64,000 bases of DNA, from positions 80,575,918-80,639,917 of the forward strand of contig OZ038382.1 of the NCBI GenBank assembly GCA_964036045.1. Direction: 5' to 3'. The notes under the pieces are model-generated. The model made no database searches and was not told where the DNA came from. It worked only from the letters and a program-made list of their open reading frames with translations. A program made the position numbers and the translations under genes. The first letter of the stretch is position 1; each line of letters begins with the position of its first letter. The stretch is from Eutreptiella sp. 'Long Island Sound 2002'. Lineage: Eukaryota > Euglenozoa > Euglenophyceae > Eutreptiales > Eutreptiaceae. Positions 52,650 through 63,600 of this stretch are shown here, in pieces.

Positions 52650-53985
52650 CCCGCTCGCTCTCGGGCCTGTGTGGGAGGGGGGGGGGGGGGGGGGGGGGGT
52701 CCTTCGGTTCCCTGGCGATGCCCCCTGTCGGCCAAAAAGGGGGGGGGGGAGGGCGGCTTGGCGGTCCCAGCCCCGGGGGCCAGCCATCGGCCAGGGGGGT
52801 CGCGCCCTTCCCCCGCCCCCCTCTACCGAGTGCCGGATCCTCACGCAGTCCCTCCCTGGGGCCCCTCATCTCCCGGCCGTTGCCGCGCGGCGCTAGCCGG
52901 CCGGGGGTGGCCGTGAGGGTCAGCGGTCAGTGGTTAGCGGGTTGCGGGGCCGCTTTCCCCGGGTAGGCAACAAAGCGGGCGTTCCTTTGGCGTCGTGCTG
53001 TCCATGGGGGGCGTGGCACCCATACCATTCCGGTTTGCGCCCACCCGGCTTCTCTGGGCACGATCTGCGCGGCGTCCCGGTGCGCAGGCGTGGGCCCACT
53101 TGCTCTTCGCGGCCCCCATTGGAGCCGGCGGCTGGGGCGTCGGGGCGGGTCACACTCCGGCTCCCCTCTCGGGCGGGGGGGTCCGTCCCTTCAGCCTCGG
53201 GGGGTGGGGGCCGGGGCCCCTGCGGCTGGCGGGCCGGTGGGGGGGCGGGGGGGGGGGGGGGGTGTGTCGCGCCGCGGCCCCCCTGCTCTCGTTCCAGGCG
53301 GCGGCCTGTGGTACTCCTTCCTGGCTCTCTCCGCGTCGCCGGTGCGCTCCCTTCCGGCGCGCGCTTGCGGTCGGGGCTGAGGTGCCGCCCCAGGGTGGGG
53401 GGGGTGAGGGGCGGCTCGTGGACCGCCCCCCTGGGGGCCCCATCTGACTTGACACCCTCCCTCCGTCACCTCGGAGCGGACTGTGGTTACGGGAGGGTCA
53501 TTTGGGGCGCGGCCTCCTTCCTGCTCCGTCGGTGTGGGTTCGCGGGAGCAGGCCCAGCCGCCGTTGCCCGCATTGCGCCGCCGTTCCCCCTGAGGGGGGG
53601 GCGCCCCCCCGGCCCTGGGGGGGCGGAGGGCCGCGCCTGTGGCTCCCCTGCTGCGGTGGGCGCGGGGGGGGGGGGGTGGGGGGGCCGCCCCCTCGCCCGC
53701 CCCCGGGTCTGTGTCTGTGGGCGAGGGGGGGGGGGGGTGGGTTGGGGGGGGCCATTTGGCCCCCTGGTGATGCCTCTCGTCGGCCGTGGGGGGGGGGGGG
53801 GGGCGGGGCGGCATGGCGGCCCTGGTCCCGGGGGCCAGCCATCGGCCAGGGGGTCGCGCCCGTCAACCGCCCCCCCTATCGAGAGCTGGATGCCCGCGCA
53901 GGCCCTCGCCGGGGCCCTCACCTCCCCGGCCGTTGCCGCGCGGCGCCGGCCGGCCGGGGGTGGTTGATGGTTAGCGGTCAGTGGT
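51927..53985. repeat. About 1-kb tandem duplication in LINE-B 3' region
   Basis: Landmarks CAACAAAGCGGGCG (51,980 and 52,969) and GGTCAGTGGTTAGC (52,924 and about 53,975) show two head-to-tail units. The left LINE-B copy has a single unit (about 46,075-47,095), so the duplication arose in this copy or its parent. Confidence 0.75.
52618..52699 (+). repeat. Long poly-G tracts
   Basis: Runs of 29 G (52,618-52,646) and 23 G (52,677-52,699) on the plus strand, with many shorter G runs around them. In the LINE transcript these are poly-C; the complementary first-strand cDNA would be poly-G and could form quadruplexes. Lengths may be unreliable because such tracts are hard to sequence. Confidence 0.8.
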
Positions 53986-56230
53986 TAGCAGGTTGCGGGG
54001 CAGCCGGTTCCTCCCCGCGCTTGTCGCCCCCGCACTCCCTCCCGCGGGTGGCGGCGCGTCCCCGCACGTCGTGCCATACCGTGGGGGGGGCGTGGGTCAG
54101 GGGGCCCATCCCCCCCTCCAACCCTCCCGTGCCCGCCGTCTGGGCCTTCACTTGCGCCGCCGCTTGTGTGGGGGCTGGGCTGCGGCGGCGGCGGGTTGTG
54201 CCGGCGGTAGCGCCAGTGGGCGAGGGCGCTACGCAAAGCCCGGGGGAGCCAGTTGTTGGCGTCCGCATCCGTGATGCGGAGCACCGCTCCCCCCTCCAGG
54301 AAGGCCGGCCACAACGGCTCCCTGTCGGGCCACGCCGCCCGGATCACTGACCTGAGGACCCTCTCGTGGTCCTCTGGGGCCGCCCACCCCCCCGGGGGTG
54401 CCTCTCGGTTTCCTCCGTCCCTCCGGAGGAGCACGGCATCGAAGGGCCGGTTCCGCGACCTCCTGGAGGTCCCCTGGTTGGCCCAGCACAACCACCCTTA
54501 CACTTCCCCCACCAGGGGGAGGGTCTCCCCCCCCAGCGGGTCCGGGACTGCGCCCCAGTCCCACGTTCCACGGCCGGCTCTCCTCCGCCCCCCGTGCCGG
54601 CCCCCCTCGCTGCTCCTGCACCTGCGGCGCCGATACCACGCCCCGTCCCCCCTCCGCCGAGGCCATCCGCGCCGGCTCCGCCCTCGGCGCGGGAGGGGCT
54701 TGCTGGTGCTGGTGTCGTGGGGGTTGGGGGGGGATGAGCTCGCCGGCGTCAGGGTCGATGTTGTAGAGGTGGTGGTGGTGGTGGTGGTGGTGGTGGTAGG
54801 TGTGGTGTGCCGGCATCTGTTGGATGCCGGGGGGGATGTACCTCACCAGCTGCACGTCCGGCTGCGGGGGTGCTCCGCCCTCTGCCCCCCTCCCCTCGCC
54901 CCGCCTCCCCCCTGGGCTCCCGTGCCCCGTCCCTCCTGTCCCTTGGGGCCCTTGCCCTTGCCCTTGCCCTTGCCCTTGGGCCCCTTTCCGGTCCCGTGCC
55001 CGTGTCGCGGGTCCCGCCTCTCGTCCCCCACGCTCTGGCCCGCTCGCTCTCCCATCCCCCCTTGTCCTACCCCCTGCGCCTGGGTACCCTTCCCGCGCCC
55101 CTGAACACCCTTCCCGTGCCCTGGCCCCTCCCCGACCCCCTGCCCGAGTCGCGGGTCCCGCCTCTCGTCCACCACGCCCCGGCCCGCTCGCTCTCCCACC
55201 ACCCCTCGCTCCGCCCCCTGCACCTGGGCCCCTGCCCGCGCTCCTGCGCGCCCTTCCCGTGCCCCGACCCCTCCTCTGCCCCCTGCCTGTCACGCCGTCC
55301 GCCGCTCCCCTCCCCCTCGCCGCTGCGCCCTTCCTGGACCACTCGCCGGGCGTCCCGCTGCCTTTGCAGTTGCGGCAGCGTGACACCCGGCGGCGAGCGC
55401 TCGCGCGTCGGGGGGCGGACGTGCCGCTCCCGCCCCGGGGGGAAGGGCTTGGGGGGGTACTGCTTGGGGGGCCTGGTGTGGGTGTGGGCGGGGTTGGCGT
55501 GGGCGCGGTACTTCGCGCTCTCCCTGCCCACTGCTGCTGCTGCGGCGGCCGCCGGCGAGGCGTCCGCGGCCCGTGCGGGGTTCTTCCCCCGCTTGCGCGG
55601 CGTGCCAGGGGCCGCAGCCCCTCTCGCGCCCTCCGCACTCTCCTTCGCTGCCGCGGCGGCCGCCGACGAGGCGCCCGTGGCCGCGGTCGCAGACCCTCGC
55701 ACATCCTCCTCGGTCTTCTCTGCTGCCGCGGCGGCCGCCGGCGAGGCGCCCACGGCCCGTGCGGGGTCCGTCGCAACCCCTCTTGCGCCCTGCTTGCTCT
55801 CCTGCGCGGCTGCGGCAGCCCTCGGCGACGCGTCCGGCTCCTGCGCCGGGGCTGCCCCCCTTGCCGGCGGCGTGCCAGGGGCCGCGGCCGGGGCCGCGGC
55901 GTGGCTCGCCGCGGTCTCCGCCTCCTGCGCGTCAGGGCGGGGCGGGGCGGCGGGGCTGGCCGCTTGGGCGGCGGGGGCGGCCGTCTCGGCTGGCCCAGGT
56001 TCCCGGGCCGGCGGCGGCGGCCCGACCACCGCCGCCTCCGCCAGCCTCCGCTCCTTGCGCTCCGCGAGGGTCTCCCCCGTCCACTCTGGGGAGGAGACGG
56101 GGGAGCGGGAGCGGGACCGGCGGTGGTGGCGGTCGTCCCGCCCGAGGGACCCATCGGAGTCTGCCATCACTGTTACTCTGGTAGGCATGCGTGGTGGCAG
56201 GCGCGCCCTTCCCACTACCTCCTGGTGCAT
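53985..56230 (-). CDS. LINE-B ORF3 C-terminal half, long copy
   Basis: Conserved blocks in order: MPTRVTVMADSDGS with DDRHHRRSRSRSP (about 56,185-56,100), SPEWTGETLAERKERR, an alanine-rich linker with four or five imperfect repeats (about 55,900-55,540), a basic/glycine-rich segment, and a C-terminal block with IRAAWPDREPLWPAFLEGG and ITDADANNWLPRALR (about 54,340-54,220). Several frames are used in turn, so indels have accumulated or the reading uses more than one ORF. The RS-rich start suggests RNA binding; the C-terminal block is the best conserved between copies and unknown to me. Direct GAP-type repeats explain the length difference between copies. Confidence 0.45.
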
Positions 56231-57461
56231 CAGTGCCGTGCCGTGGGCAGTGCCGTGTGGTGCTCTGTGGGGGGGGGGGGGGAGGGGGTGGGGGGCCAGT
56301 TGTGGCGTCAGCCTCGCACGGCCGGGGGTCCGCGGCCATCCACCGGCATTGGGAGGGGAGGCGGGGGAGCCACGCGGCCCACGCGTCGCGCCACAGCTCC
56401 CAGTCTGGGGCGGGGCTCAGGGCCCTGGGCCCCCGGGGGTTGTCGAGCGGTGCCGGGGGCAGCCGCACCAGATGGACCCCCGTAACGGCGGTGACCTCCT
56501 GTGTGCGCAGGAAGGTGTGTACTCCGTCCCGCGCCTCGGGCGCCGGGAGGGGGGGGCGGGGTACGGGTGTGGCCCCATAGAGGTGGGTGGGGGTGATCCC
56601 CAGGATCCGCCCCGGGCCCCCGCGGGACGCGACGACGAGGAGGAGGAGGGGGGTGCCAGGGCACTCTTGCCAGAGGATCTGCCCCCTGTGGTGGGCACCC
56701 CTGGTCCTGGAGAGGGGGGGGGACAGGTCTGGGTTAGCCCAGCCGCGGGGCGCGTGCGTCGCCGCAGGGAGGGCGGGGCACCAAGTGGGCTCCCTGGGGA
56801 ACGCCTCGTAGACAACGGCGTACGGGGGGGTAGGCCCGGTTCCGTCATACACCGGGTTGGTCGGCCGGGGGCGGGCGGACGCCTCGTCCGCGCCTTCCAC
56901 GAACACCGTGACCTCGCCCACCTCCAGGTCCTCGTCCGGCGGGTGTAGAAGGTGGAGCGCCGCATCCAGCTCGGACACTCCCCCCGGGTACGTGGCCCGC
57001 GCCTGGTTCAGGTACGGGGCCGCGTCCCCGGGGTAGCGCGTCCTGAGGGCGTGCAGCAGGGCTGGGGCGCTACTGCGGAGGGACATGGCAGACCCCGCTC
57101 CCGTCAGCCGGAGGGCGTCCCCCATGGACAGGGGCCGGCCCGACCGATTGCACTCGCGCCACTCCATCCAGTGCCCGTAGAGGGCCGCTTCCGGGCTGAT
57201 GAGCCCCGGCCGGACAGCGTCCACGATCCGGTGCATTGCCGGGAGCAGCGTAGGGGCCCCCGCTCCGTTCAGGGCGCGGACGGCCGGGAGGGCGGTCTCG
57301 TTGAGGAAGGCCCTCGCACTGCCCTCCAGGTCGCACCGTGCGGCAGCGTGCGCTCCTTTTGCCTCCGCCACCGCGTCCGCCACCAGGCCCCGGACGGCCG
57401 CCTCCTGCGCTCTGCAGCGGGCCCTGGTGTGCCCCGGCCCATCCCCCCGTCGGCGTGGCAT
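55932..57461 (-). CDS. LINE-B ORF3 N-terminal half, long copy
   Basis: 509 codons from ATG 57,461, 40 bp after the ORF2 stop region. About 390 residues are protein-like: helical start (AVRGLVADAVAEAKGAHAAARCDL), then GHWMEWRECNRSGRPLSMGDA, VTVFVEGADEASARPRP, GQILWQECPGTPLLLLVVA and TFLRTQEVTAVTGVHLVRL. It then hits a proline run encoded by a C/G homopolymer (about 56,265-56,290) where the frame changes to the RS-rich half. The left copy conserves the same blocks (48,502-49,540). Function unknown; LINE proteins in this position are unusual. Confidence 0.55.
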   Translation of the reverse strand: MPRRRGDGPGHTRARCRAQEAAVRGLVADAVAEAKGAHAAARCDLEGSARAFLNETALPAVRALNGAGAPTLLPAMHRIVDAVRPGLISPEAALYGHWMEWRECNRSGRPLSMGDALRLTGAGSAMSLRSSAPALLHALRTRYPGDAAPYLNQARATYPGGVSELDAALHLLHPPDEDLEVGEVTVFVEGADEASARPRPTNPVYDGTGPTPPYAVVYEAFPREPTWCPALPAATHAPRGWANPDLSPPLSRTRGAHHRGQILWQECPGTPLLLLVVASRGGPGRILGITPTHLYGATPVPRPPLPAPEARDGVHTFLRTQEVTAVTGVHLVRLPPAPLDNPRGPRALSPAPDWELWRDAWAAWLPRLPSQCRWMAADPRPCEADATTGPPPPPPPPPQSTTRHCPRHGTDAPGGSGKGAPATTHAYQSNSDGRLRWVPRAGRPPPPPVPLPLPRLLPRVDGGDPRGAQGAEAGGGGGGRAAAAGPGTWASRDGRPRRPSGQPRRPAPP

Positions 57462-57500
57462 GGTGCTGCAGGCTCTGCAAAGGGCGGCGGCGGGTGGGGG

Positions 57501-60488
57501 TTAGGGGGCGAACACGTGCGACAGGTGCGCAATGGATGTGGGGTCCCGCAGGTGCACGTGGATCCACAGAAGGGCAGCGCCCGCGGGGCCCGCCTGTTCG
57601 TGTGAGGGGGTGTGTGCCCCCTCGATGCGCCGGCGCAAGGCCTCCTCCTCTGTGCGCCTGCGCGGACCTGCGGGAGGTTCGGGCCAGGGGCACGCGGCTA
57701 CCTGGGTGCACCGCTCGCACCTGTTGGCGCCTGTCGCTGCTGCGGAGGACACCGTGTCACACTCTCAGCAGAGTCGGCAGGTGTGTGGGAGGTGGGAGGG
57801 CGGCGACCAAGGGTCGAGATGGCGGAGCCAGAGGTCGTCCCACCTCTGTCGGAGGGGGTCCCGGATCTCCAGCAAGCGGGCGCGGACGCGGCGCCGGTAG
57901 TCCTTGCCAAGCGTCTTCCGCTGGACCTCCTGCCACGTGTCGCCGGGGAGGATCCCGTGGTCGTGGAAGGCGGCGATGAGGTCGTCCCACGCCGGGCGGG
58001 GGTGCCCCTGGGGGGGGCTCGCCATGTACACGTGGCGCCCGGTGAGGTGGGGCGTCAGCGCGTCCCATTGGCACCCGTTCGCAGTGTCCCTGTGGAGGAG
58101 GGCCAGTAGGGTGCCGTCCGCGACCGCCTCCCACCCCACTCGCAGCCCTTCGCAGCCGTCCAGCTCCTGGCGCAGCGCGGCTGCGATACCGGTGGGGAGC
58201 ATGAGGAGTAAGGGCCCCTGGGTGTCGCCCAGCCGGGACAGGGCGTCGTCGTATACCGGCCCCCCCGCCACGGTGAGTTGGGTGGCCCCGTCCTCTGGGG
58301 GTTGCCACCGGACGGTGGCCGCAGCGTGTCCCCACGTGCGTATCTCCGTGGCCCGGAGCACGTTGGCGGTGTGAAGGACGATGCGGGGCGGGACGGGCGT
58401 CCTGACGAGTGAGGATACGTCCCCAGTCCACCCCGTTCGCGGCCCCGGGGCCGGCTGCAGCCATTCCCCCGTCGCCGCGTCCCACGGGTGGCCAGGTCCC
58501 GCCCCGCGGACCATGGTGGGTCTCGGCCGGGTGTCCGGCCCCCACCCCCGGAGCGGGATGGCGGCGTATCGTTGCGCAGGGGTCTCCGGGGCGCGCGTGG
58601 CGGCGCACCAGCGGCCCCACTCCCGCGCCCACTCCTCCCCCACGATGCACGCCTCCCATGCGGTCATGGAGCCGCGCCCGATGATCCACGGTGGGAAAAG
58701 GGCGTCTTGCAGGTGCCTCGAGAACCCCCCCGGCAGGTCCTGATACGGGTGGGGGCCCTCTTGGAGTGGGCACTCCAGAGTGCCATTCACAACACGGAGG
58801 GAGGCTACGAAGTCCTTGTCAGGGCGCGGGGGAGGGGGAGGGTGGTCGCCCTCCGCCGCAGTGAGCCACCGGTGCGCCCGGGCCGCCGCGCTTAGGGGGT
58901 CGTGGAGGAGTTGCTCCAGCCGGTGGTTGCGAAGCTCCCACGCGAAGTCCCCTAGCCGGAGCATGTCCTGGAGGAAGTCGTCCACCGAGGTCCCTCCCGG
59001 CGGGTCGTATCGGGTTATGGCGCGGAGCTGCGCCTCCGCGTCCTCGGGCACCAGTCCGGAGCAGAACACCTCCGTCCACGTGGCGCCTGCGGAGCGCCAC
59101 GAGGCCACCCACAGGGCCTTGTCCCCAGGTGGGAGGTGGCGGGCCGCCTCGTGCACCGCCTGGCGGTAGTGGGGCCAGAGGAGCCGCGAGTGGGTGCAGC
59201 CCACGTGCATGTGCACCGGGGTCTCTTCCGGGCCGCCGCAGAAAAGGCACGGTTGCGGGACGATGGCGACGCCGGAGAGCCGCTCCTTCCGGACGCGGAG
59301 CCTGCGCTGCACCGGCGTGTGGCCGTCTCGGGCCCGCAGCGCCCGGCGGTTGGTGGCCGCCGCGGTGAGGTCCCGGGCGTGGACGTAGGCCGTGGCGTGG
59401 GCCGCGCCCAGAGGTGTGTGTCCCCGGTGCGTCAGCGCATGGTCCGTCTGCGCCCGTTGCGCGACCTCGTCGAGCACCCGCATCGTGGGGGGCCGTAGAT
59501 CGAGATGGCCGTCACGGCCGGCGACGATGAGTTGGGCGTGGCCAGGGTCCGGGGGCGTGTTCTGCAAGACGGTGTCCTGGGACGCCGCCCAGTCCGCCTT
59601 GTGCAGTAGGGCGTCACTGTGGTGCGAGGTGGCTTCGACGTACCAGAACGGGTGCCCGGCGTGTTGCCCCCGTGCGCACAGGCCGTCCCAGAGCCACCTC
59701 AGGGGCATCTGGTTGACCACCTTCGCTGCGCCCGCGGGGACCCCCGTGGTTCGCTCGCGATCTGCGTGCCGCAGGAGGTGGAGGATGACTTCGGCGTCCA
59801 CCGTGTGGACCCATGGTCTGTGTGCACCGTAATGTAGGGGGAGGGAGGCGGCCACCCCCTCTCCGTCAGGCACCGTGCCCGAGATGGCCACCGCCCACGT
59901 GCGGGTGAGGTCGGCGGCGAGAGCGACGCTGGTGGCGTGTTTGCAGGGTCCGCCCCCGGACGCGTCAGAGGAGGTGTGTCCCCAGGCCTCCGGGATCCAG
60001 TAGTATCCGGTGGGGCTGAGCCACCCCGCGTTGAGGTCGGTGGAGTGCCACCGGACGTCGGGGTGGCTGTGGGTCAGTTGGTCCATGCTCAGCGCCCTGG
60101 TGTCGCCTGGGCTGATCGCCGGGTGGTCGTGCAGCCGGATCTCCGCTCCGGCGACCGTGCTTGCCCAGGACCGTAGCGCCGTCACATGTTCCTTGAGCCA
60201 CGCCGGGCCCCCGCGCTGGTGTACCACCAAGTGTCCTGTGTCCTCCGGACGGTCCTCCAGCGCGTGCACCGCCATGTGTGGGTCGTGCGGCACCCCCGTA
60301 GCCACCAGTAGGGCGGTGCCACGGGGGAGCCCACGGGGTTCGGGCTGGCCTGCCCCCACTTGCACTATCACCCACTCGGCCCGGAGCTGCGCTTGTCCCG
60401 CCGCTTGGGTGCATTGGTCGTCTGCGGTCACCAGCCACAACGGCATCGGCGCGTGGAGGCGGGGGCGTAAGGGCTCTGGCCACGCCAC
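57501..60488 (-). CDS. LINE-B ORF2 second part: RNase H and zinc fingers (broken by TGA)
   Basis: This continues ORF2 in the same frame as 60,645-64,000 but separated from it by a stop and short frame changes. RNase H landmarks: ADLTRTWAVAISGT (about 59,910), TVDAEVILHLL (about 59,795) and FWYVEATSHHSDALLHKADW (about 59,640-59,590). A C-terminal finger CLFCGGPEETPVHMHVGC is at about 59,245-59,190. The last part holds a second Cys cluster (CRLC, then ECDT...CERC...ACPW); inside it GGA has become TGA at 57,765-57,767, and 88 further codons follow to the true stop at 57,501. The left copy keeps GGA. The protein would lose its last finger, so the copy is probably inactive unless the TGA is read through. 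Confidence 0.75.
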
Positions 60489-60644
60489 GTCCGCGTTGGG
60501 CTCTTGGTGCTCGCTTTCCCGCGAGTACGTCGCGGAGGATGTACATGAGGGCCGCTGGCGGGTGGTACGCCGCCCCCCGCGTGGGGGGGGACAGGCCGTC
60601 CCGGCGGCGGTAGCCCCCGACGTGGAGGTGCAGGCCGTCTGGGG
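60489..60644 (-). pseudogene. LINE-B ORF2 junction with frame changes
   Basis: Between the stop at 60,645 and the start of the next open frame at 60,488 the protein-like sequence is in another frame (for example HLHVGGYRRRDGLSPPTRG and ALMYILRDVLAGK). The shifts sit beside G/C homopolymers (about 60,580-60,592), so either real indels or sequencing errors in poly-G could be responsible. Confidence 0.55.
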
Positions 60645-63600
60645 TCACCCGTGGGCCGGTGTGGGCGTCCTGCTTAGCCCTCTGGGGTGGACGAGTCTCA
60701 GGCGGGGGTCCCGCGTGCCGGTGGTGTGGAAGAGGTGGGCCAGGGTATCGCGCCACCCGGGGTGGTTGGTGGGCCCTTGCTCATGGCGGCAATAATGGAG
60801 GTGTTCATCGGCGCATTGGTCGAGGCACTCCCGCACCGCCGTCGGCCACGGATCGTCGTTGTCGGGGAAGGGGTGGCGTGGCCCGTGGTGCCCATGCCAC
60901 GGCGTTGCGTGTGGCACCGTCAGGCGGCACGTGTCGCGGTGTCGCAGCTTGGCGGTGCGCAGCGTGACGATTTTGCCCGGCGGGGACTGTAGTTGGACAT
61001 GAGCCGCCCTGCGGCACGCGATGGGGTTGTACATCCCCACTCCCAGGGCGGCCAGGGCCCGGGGTATGCGCTGGACCCAGCCGCCTCCCGCCAGAGTTGC
61101 GAACTCCGGGACGGGGTAGTGCACCTCAGGGCATATTCCGTGCGCACCGGCTATCTCCCAGAACATCTTGGTGACCTCCGCGCGCACAGAGGTTGCGCGG
61201 TGGTGGACGAGTGTACCCACGAGGGCCACCGCTGCCTGCTGGCACCGCGTGGGCACCCGTGTGAGCCCCAGGGTCCGGTCATCCTGCAGGCTGTCCCGCG
61301 AGGCGTCGAAGGCGTATCCTGCCCTGTCCTTCGCGACCTGGACCGTGATGTGGTCCAGGTGGCGTGCAGTGTCGGAGTCGTCGGCGATGAAAGGGGCGAC
61401 GTACTGCGTCACCCCTCCGAGGATCGCCAGGATGACGTCCTGCACCACTTTCGGTGGCGCGAGGGTGTTAAGGCACCAGTGGTGCACTGCCGCCAGGCGC
61501 AGCCGGTGCTTGCGCTGCAGGGAGAACTCCCCGTCCGGCTGCAGCTGGAGTCCCAGGTAGGGGACGGAGTCCGCCGCTGGTACCCAGTACCACGGGTTTT
61601 CCAGGTGGGGGCAGAGGCGCAGCTGCAGGCCCGGGACCCCCTCCGTGGTGGCCATGGCGCACTTGCGGGGGTTGAGCTCCATGCCCATCATCCCCAGGTA
61701 CGCGGCCACCGCCTCCACGCCCTCGACAAAGTGCTGCAGCGTGTGGGCCACCACCAGCAGGTCGTCGATATAGGCCTGGATGAGGCCGTGCTCGGCTCCT
61801 CCCGGCGGGCGCAGGCGGTGCCCCTGTGCCCTGAGCAGAGGCTCCAGGAGGAGCGCGTACAGCAGGGGGCTCTCGGGGTTGCCCTGCCGGACGCCGCGTA
61901 GCATGTAGACGGGCTGCGTTAGCCCGTGTGCTGTGACGATGCGCAGCCTGGCGCACGTGTGGAGGAAGAGCAGGAGGTCAATGACGTCCGGCGGCACGGA
62001 GAGGTGGCGCAGGATGAGGTGGAGGGCGCCGTGTGGGGCGGTGTCGAAGGCCTTGCGGGCGTCGAAGGAGAAGACGTAGTTGGGCCTTCCCCGCTGGAGC
62101 TGCCGCTGCGCCATGAACAGTGGGGGGCCTGTGTTGGAGCCAGGGAGGGCCCCCTGCTGCCAGTCGCTGACCACCCCGTGCCCTGTGAGCACCTCCGTGA
62201 TGCGCTGGGTGAGGGGGCCCGTGAGCAGCTTCATGTCCAGCTGGCCCAGGGCTATGGGCCTGTAGTCGTCCAGTCTGGCAGAGCCCGGTACCTTGGGGCT
62301 GAGCCAGATGTGCGCGTCCCTCCAGTGCATCGGTGGCGGGGCGCCGCGGAGGATGGCCCGGTAGGAGTGGACCAGGAGCCACTGGACGGGTGCCGGGAGG
62401 GCCTTGATGAAGCGGGCCTCCACGTGGTTAGGACCCGGGGCCTTGCCATCGGCCTTGTCCAGGGCGGACTTCAGGTCCTGCATGGAGTACTGCTGGACCT
62501 GTGTCCAGGCTCCCTCAGGGACCCGGGGGACGTGGCGGCCGAGGACCGCCTGGAAACCCGGGAGGTCCACCGGGCGTTTGTCATACAGTTCTCGCCAGAA
62601 GGCGCGAACTGCGAACATCACGTCGTGGGCCTCCGTGAGGAGCGTTTGGGTGTTGGGAACCCGCACGTTCCAGAGGCCTGACGGGCCTGGGGCCTCTACC
62701 TCTATGGCTCCCCGCACGGCTTTCCATCGCTGGGCGATGTCGGGGGCGTGGCGGCGCCAGATTTCCTTGATGGCGCGCTTGCGGTCTGCCGCCAGGAGGG
62801 CGCGGAGCTGGCGAATGTCCTCCTCGAGGGCGGCTGCTTGCCTCTCCAGCTCCTCCTGCAGCTGGCCCTGCGTGGTCGGGCGGAACCCGGGCGACACACT
62901 CTGCAGTTCCTCCGTGAGCCGGAGCGCCGCCTCGGACCGGATGCCATGCCTGGCCGCGTCCGCCTGGTACGCTGCCGGGGCGCGCGCTGCCAGGGTGTCA
63001 TAGCGGAGGACCGCTGCCTGGAGCTGCTTTCCGCTCTCCGGGGGGTCCCCCTCCGCCGGGTCCGTTCCCGCCGGAGACGGCTGCCGGCGTCCCACCACGC
63101 GTGCCAGGGCGTCATGCGTCGCGTGGAGGTGCTCGAACACCTTGTCCACCGCAGCCGCGGGCATGGACCCGTAGTCGTGCTGCTCTGCGGGACCCAGCCA
63201 GGGCGCAAGGGAGGGTTCATCCTGCGCGGCGGTGACCGCCGCCCACAGGCAGTGTTGGACGGGCGCGGCCTCGGCGTCGTACGGGAGGAGGCGGCCTTCC
63301 GTGTGGCTGTAGGGGGTGGGCATCGCCGCGCGTCCCGCTGCGCTGAGGAGGCCCGGCAGGGCCAGGCGGACCGGGAGGTGGTCCGAGCCGACCACCTGGG
63401 GGTGTGCCATGCCGCGAGCCCAGACGCTCTCCCGCAGGGACCACGGCAGGAGGGGCTCGTTGACCAGGAAAGTGTCCACCCTGTGCTGGGACGGGTGGAG
63501 CGTGGGGGTCATGTCCTCCTCTCCGCCCGCCGCGGCTCTTCGGAAGCCGCAGGCTTCCCAGCCCGCTCGGAAATGCTCCGTGGCCGGGTTGGCGGGGACA

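Noticed and set aside
17082-57767. TGA reassigned as a sense codon
   Set aside because: One LINE-B copy shows GGA where the other has TGA, and the other has TGA where CGA is expected, so some are mutations. Trp is encoded by TGG throughout and the long ORFs contain no TGA.
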